Shown: in pieces, positions 6,916 through 17,733 of the stretch
How the letters are laid out: every line of letters begins with the position of its first letter
Numbering within the stretch: position 1 is the stretch's first letter
Assembly: GCA_016800925.1 (NCBI GenBank)
Contig: JABCPU010000892.1
Span: 1 to 22,412 of the forward strand
Source of the DNA: Suillus spraguei
Taxonomy: Eukaryota; Basidiomycota; Agaricomycetes; Boletales; Suillaceae
Length of the DNA: 22,412 nt
Direction: 5' to 3'
Notes under the pieces: generated by a model
The model's database searches: none
Seen by the model: the letters and a program-made list of their open reading frames with translations, nothing else
What the model was told of the DNA's origin: nothing
Position numbers and translations under genes: made by a program

Positions 6916-9900
6916 CTAACAGTACACTGGGAAACCGATAATAGGCGGGCTGTCGTTGGGATTTTCCAGGTTTGCAATTTGCCTATGTCATCATTAGTTT
7001 ACATCCCACGAACGCTGTAAGAACAACACACCGGAATTGAACCATGTCGACCTGCTTCATGTATTAGTAGATGGATAAAGTAGGATACGGAAAACGTACA
7101 GGTGCCTTGAATACAACAAATATGTGCGTCTGGTCGTGAGTGTCAAGAGATTCACATTCTCCACAGAGGTCTTTCGCGCAATACGCGCAACGGTACCATG
7201 CTCCTTGAATACGCTCCAGACAGCGATCGCAGAGCGCTGTGGAGTGAACTAAATGATAGAGATACTCTGGATCTCCAATATGAGTGTGAAAGCTTATCAT
7301 GTATGGTCGACAAACCTTGTGGATCTGCATTGGGTGCGAGGCCGCCAACAGGACCTGCTGGTACCTTATACCTACTAACGTGTCACTGAAATCACCTTAA
7401 TGCATTGTTACAGTTCAAAGCTCACAGTTTCGGAAGGAAACCAGACGGTGACTCGAGTTGTACATGAACAGGTTTCGGTATCTTGAAAAAAGAGTGCATC
7501 GGGTCATGGATGGCATATGACTTCCTCTCGCATGATTGGCACTTAAAATTGTGATGAGAAAAGTGTTTGTGTAATATCGGTGTACAAACCAAGCTATATC
7601 CAGTGGGTGAAGAGGGGCATGTAGTACATTGATATCGTATGCCGATTATTATCTGGAAAGTCGTCAGACCTTCATGGCGAAGTAAGATTATGGAGACCAA
7701 ACCTGGTTGCAGCCTCTGCAGGACAGGTGATGGTTCGGGGATTCGCCATTGAGCGCACTGTGTCTCGAGCCAACGACCGTCTGAGCATATGAGGAATATA
7801 CAGATCCTGGTTTTGAGCGGGATGCGGTCAAAACATGTGCTGCGTCCCTGCCTGTCCATAAGTGGATGGCACGACGGCTGGCTGTTTGCACTTCTGTTGT
7901 TTCAAGTGGATAGGGTATCTCGAAAAAATGTGAGCAATGTGTTCAATCCTGAGAAAGATGAAAAATACCTTTATCATAATATGCGAGGATATGTGCCCCC
8001 CGTCTGAGGAGTCCAAGTTGCCTGGAAGTCCTGCAGACTCGCAATTGGAGCAAATGTCAACGGAGTCGCAGATTGCGCAGTGGAATCGAGCACCAAGGAT
8101 ATCTTGCAAACAACTGAAATTCATCAGGTACTGTAAGCATGCCGGTATAGGTTACCCACTGTGCACACTTGACGCCTGGATGTTTCATGGCTACAAACGT
8201 AGCGGTGAGAGAGGGCATCCAATTGTTGCTGAAAACGCTCACATCGTTCCTCATTATTGTCGTTTGTCATTATCATCGGCAGAGCGTGTGAGTATTCTGG
8301 TTCACTTCTAGACCTAACAGGCTTCTCCGTAACTACCAGGAATGCATGTGAAGGGTGTATATCGTGGACTTGGCTGCCCAGCCATGTATTAGCTCAGTCT
8401 ATGTCGCACAAAAAGCCACTCGCCTGTAACACGCTCGACATAAATTGAATTTCTGACATGATGCACATTTATACCGCAGGTTCACGATCGCTGAATTGCA
8501 TGTTGAACATTTACAGGCATGCATATCGTCTTGCTCTGTGAAGAATGGAGGTAAAGATATCGCTCTGAAGTCGCATATTCCGTTGGATGCTTACCCACAT
8601 CTTCCCATCCATGATGGCCCCAGACCTTTTCAAAATATGCATGTCTAAGTTGGCCTTTCTGTCTTGGCGCAGAACGACTCCACGAAGATAAATCGGTTTC
8701 CCCAGTCGTGAATTCCGCACCTGATCCATTCCGCCGCTCCGTGCTTGCACGGAGTGCATGTATCACGCCAGCCGATTCGATGCATCCCGAGCATAGCTCA
8801 AAGCCCATAGTAGATGACTCGGACTCATGGCGAAATCCGAAGCCTGATCGTACACTACACAACGTCGGGCTTGACGAAGAGGAACCGGGTAAGGAAGGGA
8901 GTGGCTTGTTGTGTTTGTGTTCGCTGCGCATCCGCAGTGATCCGCTTATTGTGACAGGGTCGAAGAATGTAGATGGGGAGGGCGAAGACGACAAAGATGT
9001 ATGATGAGGAAGAGGGGGATAAGAGTGGAATGGGTCTGTATCTCTGGCCTTTCCTTTACCTAGATCAGAATCTGAGCCGTTGTGAAGCACGATGCTTGCC
9101 AGGGGTTCCTTCTCGCCACACACCGCACAGACGTATCGGATGCAATCTAGTATGGTTCCACAGTCTGAACAACTGGTGAGCGAGTCTGGAGGAGGTCCTG
9201 CGGGTGCGACAAACTGGAGTACTTCTGGTGGAATATCAGGGGCGATTGAGTATACTTGATCAGAATTGGAATTAGGTGGGGAAGAACGTTTGCATGAAGA
9301 AGGGGTGTCACTGGAACGATCATTATCTGCTAGCTTTTGCTGCGAAGCAATCCACGTAAGCTGCATACTGTTTGGCCGTGGGGGCGATCCACCAAAGGGA
9401 TGGACGTCATATTTGACACTCAAATTATCCTCGTAACCCGAATCATGTGTCGTAGAACTCGCACCAGTGTACGAGTAGTAGTATTTCCCACGAGGATCTC
9501 GTTCCAGCGCAAGATCCCCATCCATGTTGTTAGATGGAATGTGCTCGTCGGAATATATTAATGATATTGACCTCGAATCGGATTCTGAGGGCTCAGGTGT
9601 TGCCCCGAGCATGGATTTGATTGTGCGTGAATTTTGATCGCGCAACCACGCCGCTCCTCTGTCTTGAGCAGAACGCGCCAATGCTATTTCAACTGGTGTA
9701 GGAGAGCATGACCGGTGCGAAGGGGCTATCTCGGATGCTGACGCATCAGAATACTCCTGGAGTTTGAGCCGCTCGAATACAGCCGCAGGGGCTTCTGGGA
9801 CGCATCCTTCGGTGAAAAGCTGGTGATGGTCTGCAAATGGACCCTCATCATGCATTGTCTGATCTCCCACCGCTGTAGAACCTCTTTGGGATACTGAACG

Positions 9901-10564
9901 ATCGATAACACTGTTTTCGGGTATAGAATACGAGTCTGAATTTTTGACCCAGTCATCCGAACGCGATGTGGTAGGGTGTACCGTTGATCCTTTTGCGATG
10001 CGCCAATTGGTATCTCTCGAGCTCACTGTCACTGAATCATCATCAACTTCCCCTCCTCCTCCGGGCCAGCTTAAATCGCCTTCGCTCCTGTTACGGCCCT
10101 TGTATTCTTCCATGCTGGCGAGACTTGATGTATCGCTTAAGCTTGGGCCATCGTAATCAACAGTGACGTGAACACGCAATGTTATTCGTCTACTTCCAAA
10201 GCTGCGGCCAGACAGAATTGATGCTGCAGAGGAAATTGGAGGATCGTCAGACCCAGCCTGAAAGTATTGAATAGCTTCTGTGAGATCGGACTCTGTGGTG
10301 ATATCGGTGATTTCGCCGTCATCGTCCTTGTATGCAATCACATATGAAGTCGCGTAAAGTGAAAAGCACTGTTCAACCTAACCAACGGTATGGGAATTAA
10401 AGAAGACAATGTGAATGATAACCTTTAAGTATATGACCAAAGAGACGCACTCTATTTCTCAGCAGCTCGTATGAACAGTTCCTAGCGGAAGCAAAGCTTA
10501 TCCGCTTGTTCCATCTGTCGAAGGCGCACTTCACGACTAAGGGTCTGTCTGGCCTGGCGTGCAT
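6916..10564 (-). CDS. PB1 and multi-ZZ zinc-finger protein (NBR1/p62-like architecture)
   Basis: Thirteen exons join without any shift to 1008 residues: 10564..10451, 10377..8595, 8535..8424, 8373..8243, 8190..8160, 8113..7969, 7918..7703, 7652..7590, 7541..7426, 7371..7316, 7272..7100, 7051..7032, 6982..6916. Residues about 8-100 form a PB1 domain (KRISFASARNCSYELLRNRV, then VIAYKDDDGEITDI with the acidic OPCA-type loop). About 330 low-complexity residues follow. Then come a split ZZ-like finger (CSDC and CAVC near residue 440, CSGC about 110 residues later) and four ZZ fingers near 641-690 (CSTC, CASC, LCRAC), 720-768 (CAHC, CAIC, ICSNC), 838-880 (CRGC, CTTC, CQSC) and 932-970 (CDRC, CAYC, LCGEC). 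The tail is LENPNDSPPII. PB1 plus ZZ is the layout of selective-autophagy receptors and signalling scaffolds; no FW or UBA domain is seen, so function is inferred only. The start ATG at 10564 has a good AAAC context. One intron (8423..8374) is GC-AG. Confidence 0.87.
8374..8423 (-). other. GC-AG intron in the PB1-ZZ gene
   Basis: Only a donor of AG/GCGAGT at 8423 with acceptor GGGCAG (ending 8374) joins LCRACY to SQVHDIHP and keeps the ZZ cysteine pair and the frame. The nearby GT sites at 8420 and 8431 give either the wrong phase or loss of a cysteine. A GCTAATAC branch-like site precedes the acceptor. Confidence 0.75.
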
Positions 10565-10866
10565 GTTTCTTGCAGGTTGTGCAATCCCAGTGACCTTAGT
10601 AAGAGAACATATGTGACCTTCCAACCAAAGTAAGTGCACGCTCCGCAGTCAAGTCAGTGCTTAGTGCTTTCAGTGCTGACCGAATTCAGTAATTTGCAGT
10701 GCACTACAAAATGTCCTGGAAGCCCCCTATATATCTACTAGTTTCATCGAGCGAGCATTAAAGGATTTTTGTCTTGATATGAGTGCTTGAGCCTCTCTAT
10801 ATATGACATTACAAACAAACGAAGAACAAGAGATTGTACGCGCATATACAATAATGCCAAAAAGTA
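10565..10866. other. Intergenic region between UFD4 3' end and PB1-ZZ start
   Basis: About 300 bases holding the 3' UTR of the ligase gene and the promoter of PB1-ZZ, both on the minus strand. Three AGTGCT copies lie close together near 10655-10678. No gene is evident. Confidence 0.5.
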
Positions 10867-13800
10867 CTAGGACAAATGGAAACTGCCAACTCCTTCTTTC
10901 ATCGCAATGCGCAGTTTCTCTCGCATCACCACTTTTGAACTATATTCCGGCAGCTTCAAGTAATTGACACAAGTCATGACACTTGGCAGGTAATCATCTG
11001 CCATAAGTGGTGGCTCGTGCGGTTTTCGAACGACAGTTAGTGGAGGGTTAAGACCACGGAACCCTTTTGAGGACAGCGTCAGCCAGTCTTGGAATGAACT
11101 GTAAACGAAACACACCTCCGATGGGAAGCTTCGGGCTTCCTGTAATAAATTGGAGGAAATCACGGCGAGCTAAGGCATCGAAATCCGACATGATCCCTAT
11201 AAGCTCGCGAATGGCCCGACTCTCGCTGTGGAAGCCATGGTCGGCTTTGATAGCTTCATTCAATGCTACAGCCTTGCTGTCAGTCACATTGACACCAGTA
11301 AAAGAATCCACATACTCTCGACTCCCCAGTCTTCATCTGAGTTACCAAACAACATGACCAACTCGTCTGCCGAGAACGCCTGCAAATCGGAGATGGGGAA
11401 CACCTTAGAGAAGCCCTCTCGGAATGCCCTAGCCTGTGGCTGAACGCCAGTACCAATAATTGCATCCAACACTTCGTGAATGTATTCTTCTGCATTCTCC
11501 GAAGTCACAGGAATGTTACGTCCACCAGGCTAAAACATGCATTACGATCTACTTGCGTACTGAAAACAAGAGAAAACTCACCCGAAGCTCGATATCGTAT
11601 CCGGGAACTGTGAAATCAAGGGCAAGATCTTCGACATTGACAATGTCCATCAATGCAACCTTACGGAAGAGCTAGATATTACGGGGATAAGAAACGTCTA
11701 GTTTTGAAATGATAAATCAGTTAAAATACCTTCTCGCTCTGCCCTTTCATGGACGCGTAGCTCTGAAGCTTAGAGAGAGAATTGGCAAGTTCATTGTCCA
11801 CCAGCTAGATAAATCATGTGAATACAGTGTCTTATCCGCACGCGACATTTCTTACTTTCAAGGACTCGATGGTCAAAGGTACTTCCTCCCCTAGTACGAG
11901 TTTGACGAAAACCTTGTTGACTGAAAGGTCGATGATGCGGGAGTCTAACATTGCCTTCGCCACATATTGACCAACAACGCGGAGGATATGCGTCCGTTTT
12001 CTACCATTAGATGTCAGATACACAACAGCCATTTGAGTCAAGGAAGTACTCACTGTCCCCCGTCATTTGCAATGTCATCAGGGCTGATAGGGGAAGGATA
12101 GAGTCCCGTAGGGTGATGAACATATATGCCAGGAGCAGCTGAGTCGGCATCTCGCCATATCTTGAGATCTCTCCTGGCGAATTCTTTCGAAACGAGGGAA
12201 TAAAACTCGAGAGTAGGTCCAAGCCCAGTCCCAACCTCATCAAAATACTCCACCTCTAAGATCGAGGACGAAGACCCATAGAGCTCGAAAACCTTGACCG
12301 CTGACTCCAGGATGTGTTTACGAGAGATACGAACCTTCTGCCGCTGCAGCCGACCAAGAAAACCGATTCCCTCGTCTCGTCGCGAGCTGTCCTGGCTACG
12401 GCCTTGTTGGCTTTGCCACTTCAGGATAAGGCGAGCGTATCCAAAAGAGGTCGATTGGAGGTAGTTGTACCTAGTGGCGAATGGGAAGAGGAAAGGGAAG
12501 TTTTGCGGCAAGTCAAGTGCCCAGTCGGGTAAACATGAACTAAACAGAGTAAGCAACTGCAAAGATATAAGCAGAAACGGCTGAATTACCTGACCACAAT
12601 CATCGGCTCCTCCAGCTGACGAGTAAGTTTGGCGGTTAACTTGTTATTAATGAATGTGGTCTCCACGAGTGCGCGGCGATCTAACGGCCTGGCTGGTCGT
12701 TGTGCTTCCGCAGCATTCAACCTGTGCAATACACGAAGCAAACGAAGAATTTTGGCATGAGGGGCGTCATCGGGGAGGGAAGAAAGAATGGGACTAGGTG
12801 ATCGGATTCTAGATGCTGAAGTGTCTGCACGAGCTGTCAATATCATCAGATTCAACAGCACCAATCAGGTTATTAGCGCCTACGTTCTTGGCTTGGAGGA
12901 GGACCATTTACTTTCTTGAACTTGACTGTATAGATTCCTTGCCACATCGAACTTGATGGCACAGGTCCAAGCTTCTTGCGGATTTCATGCTGATGAATGG
13001 CGCCATATATTGTTAGATCAAGGGGCAGGAGGTGGTCCTCCATCGAGAACTCAAGGTGCCAGTCTGACGGTTTGGTTTTAAGAGCAGCTGCGTACGAGGT
13101 CTTGTTCGCATTGGGCGGTCTAGATGATGAAATCAAAGGTGCTGTACTTGGGGTTGCAACTCGTGTTCCATCAGGAGTCTGCGCTTCTACTTTGCTACCG
13201 TCTGAGGACGTATTGCATGAGTAACCTCCTACAATATTATTATTGCGATGGCTTACCATCAGCAATGGATAAGGTAACGGTCTTGTCTGCAGCAGAGTCA
13301 ATGTCGTCGTCGTCGTCTTCAAATACCTTTCAGGAGAGCAGTCAGTACGAAGGTTAAATGTTTGATTTCGGAAAATACCTCAGCGTCTACCTCATCGTCT
13401 GTAAAGTCTGATATGAGTCCACCGTCTTGAATGAGGGCTTCCATTCGTTGCGCTGTAGATTGAGGGGTAACAGATACTGACGAGGTAGCATGTACTGAAC
13501 CGACGGTAGGCGCTATTGCAGAACTGCCCTCGCTCTTGTCACCTGATGGTCCGCCATTCTTAGCGCTAAGTCTCAAACTCCGACGTCGGCTAATCTCCGA
13601 GGAGCCAGCAACGGGTGTTTCAGAAGGTTTTGTGGCACTGCTAGAATCCGTAGGCTTGCTTGCTTGTATCGGGGCTTCCGGAGGAATGCGCGAACTTGCT
13701 GGGCCAAAACCAGAGGCTGCCAAAGCTGCTAGCATTCCAGACAGTCCTCCAGTCGACATCAATCCCGTGATTCTGGGACGCAAGTAATCATTCAAGGCTT

Positions 13801-16800
13801 GGAATGTTGCGATGGCATGAATGGAAACCACCATGTTCTGCAGGTTACGAGGAATGTCAGACTCATTATCTGCAACTAGACGAAGTCGAAGTTGTCGTGC
13901 AAGTAGAGATGGTGAGCTTCGTTTTGAATCTACCACATGTTGAGTTTCACATAGAAAGAAGAAGGGTCGGCGTTGTACTCACCATCTGTCCCTTGTGAAA
14001 CAGTGACGACATCAAAATCCTCCATCCTCGTAAGGCTTTCCTGCAGCTTCTTTACCAAAACAGCAAGTGGAGACTGAGTAACGGTTCCACCTCTCGGGAT
14101 CCGGCTGAACGCATCATACAATAATTCTTGGCGTCGTTTGCTAGTGACTGTCGTAAAGTAAATCGAGCTGTCCGATAAGATGCGGTAGTTATTCGTACCT
14201 GTACTCCTGGTGGCGTCAGTAGCAAAGCGTAACAACCCGTCGACAGCTCCGCTTTGCAGAAGCTCGAAGCTTGAGACAGAGGAATGAGATGCGAAGTGAT
14301 CTGCGATGTCTCTCAATGCAGACATCATGACCGACTCGCCCACATCTGGAGCAGCAAGTCTATCGACAAGACGGCGGAGTTCATCAAAGACGTTGTCTTC
14401 ATCACCCTCTTCCTGTCCCAAGGAATACTTGAAGCGAATGACTCGAGCCCGCAAAGTGATTGCATCCTCGGGCTCCAAAGAAAGCGAGTGAAGTTTCTTG
14501 TACCCTGGTATCGTAGAGGAAATATGAATAGGAATGTTCACAGGATCCGCTAGGATGGTGCCATCTGAATCCTTAGGTTTTATTGAAGTTAATGTCCTTG
14601 CAGCAAGTGACTCGATTTCGTAGAATACTCCTTCTCGTCGCAGGACAGGGCGGTATTCAGCCAGGAGTTTCTGGAGCAAAAGATCGACGAGCTGAAGTGC
14701 ACCGATGACTAGTGAAGGATGATCCTTAGACGACAAAATTGACGAGGCAAAACTCGCAACAGGTACTAACTATGTTTCATAATCAGACGGGACTGTAAAA
14801 GAAACGAAAAAGGTACTTACATTGAAGGCGTCCTTGAGTGCTTCCCCTTCAAGGAAGCCTACCGCCTTCAGTAGACCTGTCAAAGTTTTAACCCGGACGG
14901 GGGTGATTACGCTAGCAGCATATACGTCTATCAAGATGGGCACCATGAGCTGCATAAATCGTCCGACAACCTCCGGCTTGGAACGCAGAAGCTCGGTACG
15001 ATCTGCAATTGCAGGCTCAGCCGCAGAGGTTAGAGGAGGCATGTCATCAGGATCCTGCATCTGAAAGTCATTCATGTTGGTATCCTGAAACGATTCCGCT
15101 GCAGGTGTCGCATGCGCCGATGTGTCAGGGCTTGGTTGATAAGATGCGAATACAGCCTGACGCGCAGCGGCGCGATCAGCCTTGGCTTTAGCCTTCACCA
15201 TTCGTGTCAATGCTTTGTCAGTATACCCCTTGTGATCAAACACGCCATCTTCAAAAAGCGTGAGTAGCTAATCATGTTATTAAGAGTTTATCGGGGGTAC
15301 CTTTTGGAAGAGGAGGCATTAGTTCGGACACCAGGCTGAGGGCTTCTTCTACTTGTTCCTTGGGTCGGTGGGCAAGATTCTCCATGACTGTCATATGAGT
15401 CACATCGCCGGCCAGCCCTTGCCCGCCTTGCTCACCTCCACCGCTAGATGCTGAGGGAAGAACTCCCGTCAGGATCTGGTAGAGCGTGTCAACGATGTCC
15501 GCCTGGAGTAGATTAAGGGTAATCTTTGGGCTTGCGCGGGCGGCTGTTGCCAGTGCCTTCAAGAGTAAAGTGAAGGTATTGGCAGCAATCAACGGGGAAC
15601 CTCCGGCTGGCATAAGAAGTAAATTGATCGCACGAATGGCGGTCTCATCCAGCAAGATTTCCAGGTTCTCTGTCGCGGAGCGATGATAAGAGTCCACGAT
15701 TCTGATGACGCATAAACATGCGAATTCAACCAGCCTCTGGTCAGAATAGCCAATGCAATTGCGAATAATAGGCCAAACGCCAAGAATCATCTGGAAGTGG
15801 TCCGGCGAGATATTTCTGCAGCAGTTCGCAGCAGCTTGTAGAGCAGTCCTCTGTACAGCAATGGAGAAGAAGTCGAGATAGTTCAGCAGTGCCGCTAAAC
15901 CATTTTCCCGTACGATGGAGCTAGGAAACTCTTCGGATATTTTCTCGAGTGTCTGAAACACAGTTTAGGGGAGAATGTGATATCACATCTGAGGAACTCA
16001 CGCTCAGAGTCTGTTCTGCGAGATCGATATAAGATATTTCAATCAGCTTGCTGCAAAGAACCGGTATTGCGCCGTGATACACAACGGAGTGGGCTACACC
16101 AGGCAGAGCCTCCATCAGATTTGCCAGGCAACGACATGCCAGCATCTGCGCTTCGAGATTCTCATCGCCCTGGTATGTTCCGCCCCCGCTCATCGCCAAC
16201 GCCGCGGCTAGAGCTGCGTCCTCGTCATGATCATCACCATCATCACCGCCGTCTTCATCTTCATCTTCATCGGCGCCGCGCCCACCAAGGATCTTCACGA
16301 GTTCCCTTACAAACTGTTCCACTTGGAACGAGCCTGCTAAAGTGTCTTCCGTGCTTATGCTAAGAAGCTCACTAAGCTCCTGCAATGTCACCAAACGAGT
16401 TGTTGGGCTCGCGGTTGACTTGATATTATTCAACATAGTCTTGAGTCGACTTGATAGGGAAACCATGTATGACCCGAATTGACGATAATCTCCAAAAATT
16501 GCCATCGCGGCAGATTCGTCCAGGCCGGCAAATCCACGAGTAGGACCAACTGGTAAGCCTCCTTCTTCATCCCCGTTGTCGTCGCCTTCGCCGTCACCAA
16601 CGATATCTTGGTCATCCATGGCGATGTCATCGTCATCACAACCGTCAGGTTGTTCCTCATAGGCAGGTTCATCAGGCCTAACTGTCGCGGAATCAAGCAT
16701 CGCAACGTCTTCGTCAGCCATCTTCGAAGAACCTGCAGAAGCGCCGACTTTGCTTTTCGTCGTCGCCTTCGCTTTACTTGGTGATGACCTGTGGCATCAT

Positions 16801-17474
16801 AGGTGAGCAAGTCTAGAGCAGGAAAGGCTGAATACAAACTTGGGTTTTCTAGGCATGGGTGCGGAGGCAGAAGTTGAGGCGTCTGTTCTTGATCTCAAAG
16901 AATATGCTGTAGTTCTTGTGCGCTTAGAAGATAAGGTAATGTTTTGCCCCTCTTCTTCTGAATCCGGTTCGGGAGCGGCGCGCTTCTTGCCTTTGCGGTC
17001 TTTTGTTGGTTCGGTAATTGCAAGTGGTGGGGCAGATGCAAAGGGCAATGTCGTTCGATGTGCTCTGCTATCAGAATGTCAGTTAAATATATCTATGGGT
17101 GCGGGAACATATCCGCCGCACCTCTTGCTCACGCGTGCAGTTTCTTCTGACGATTCCTTAAACTTTCCGTTTCCTGAACTACCCTCTCGAGGACGCTTGT
17201 TCTTGGCCTGGGTTGCTGACCTAGTTTCACGTGTGCTCTCTGATGGCACTGCTACGGATTGCTCTGCTGAGTCACCTTCCCTATCTTTTGCCTGCTCGCG
17301 TTCCTTCTCCTTTTGTTTGGCTGCTTTCACTCTTGCGCTAGAACGTATTGGCTTGGAATCAATAGTTGATGCCGATGCCGATGTTGATGGAAAGTGAGCT
17401 TGTTCTGATTCTGGTGGCTGCAAGGATACACTGGAGCTTGTGGCTTCTTGCTGATGAATTGGTTGATAGTCCAT
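10867..17474 (-). CDS. UFD4: HECT-type E3 ubiquitin ligase, UFD4/TRIP12 family
   Basis: Seventeen exons join in frame to 1924 residues, close to human TRIP12: 17474..17122, 17067..16840, 16788..16002, 15952..15301, 15248..14821, 14769..13983, 13929..13379, 13326..13257, 13201..12884, 12833..12590, 12539..12054, 12000..11856, 11804..11730, 11671..11582, 11529..11316, 11265..11116, 11063..10867. All introns are GT-AG, 49-58 nt. The N-terminus is basic and Ser-rich. Two acidic blocks (about residues 215-250 and 345-370) flank the start of an armadillo-like helical region (to about 1000). The HECT domain spans about 1540-1924, with [15 protein letters not shown], the KADHGF segment and catalytic Cys1891 in [14 protein letters not shown], ending GVGSFHLS. 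The family transfers ubiquitin to ubiquitin-fusion and N-degron substrates, in cytosol and nucleus. The gene appears intact. Start ATG at 17474 is the first in the open exon. Confidence 0.94.
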
Positions 17475-17733
17475 TAGAACATGCTCCCAGCCATCGGTTC
17501 TGAGGTTCTGCTAGATGTTGGGAAGCTAGTGGTCAATGAGAAAGAAACGATGTGTCGACGCAATGTTAAAGCCGGTGCTCGAATTCGGGTAGATGCCGCC
17601 TGGAGAAGGCGTGCGAAAGCGATGGTGGCGTAACCTCGCGGAATGCCCCGAATTACCGAGGGCTTGGGGTTACTACGCAAGAATGCTTACTGCATTCACA
17701 AATATTGATGTCATGTACAGGAGTGATCGATAT
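17475..17733. other. Intergenic region between aminotransferase 3' end and UFD4 start
   Basis: About 260 bases between two minus-strand genes, expected to hold the ligase promoter and the aminotransferase 3' UTR. A 68-codon open frame (17474-17680) lacks any recognisable motif and is not called. Confidence 0.5.

Noticed and set aside
9337..9561. Plus-strand frames inside PB1-ZZ exon 2
   Set aside because: The minus strand is open for almost 1.8 kb in one conserved frame; these are shadows.
15977..16363. Plus-strand frame rich in His and Arg
   Set aside because: It is the complement of the acidic [15 protein letters not shown] stretch of UFD4.
16840..17397. Plus-strand open frame of 185 codons
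   Set aside because: Antisense to UFD4 exons 1-2; it arises from the absence of stops opposite a Ser/Lys-rich coding region.
17474..17680. Minus-strand 68-codon frame upstream of UFD4
   Set aside because: No motif and no in-frame connection to the UFD4 start; probably promoter DNA.
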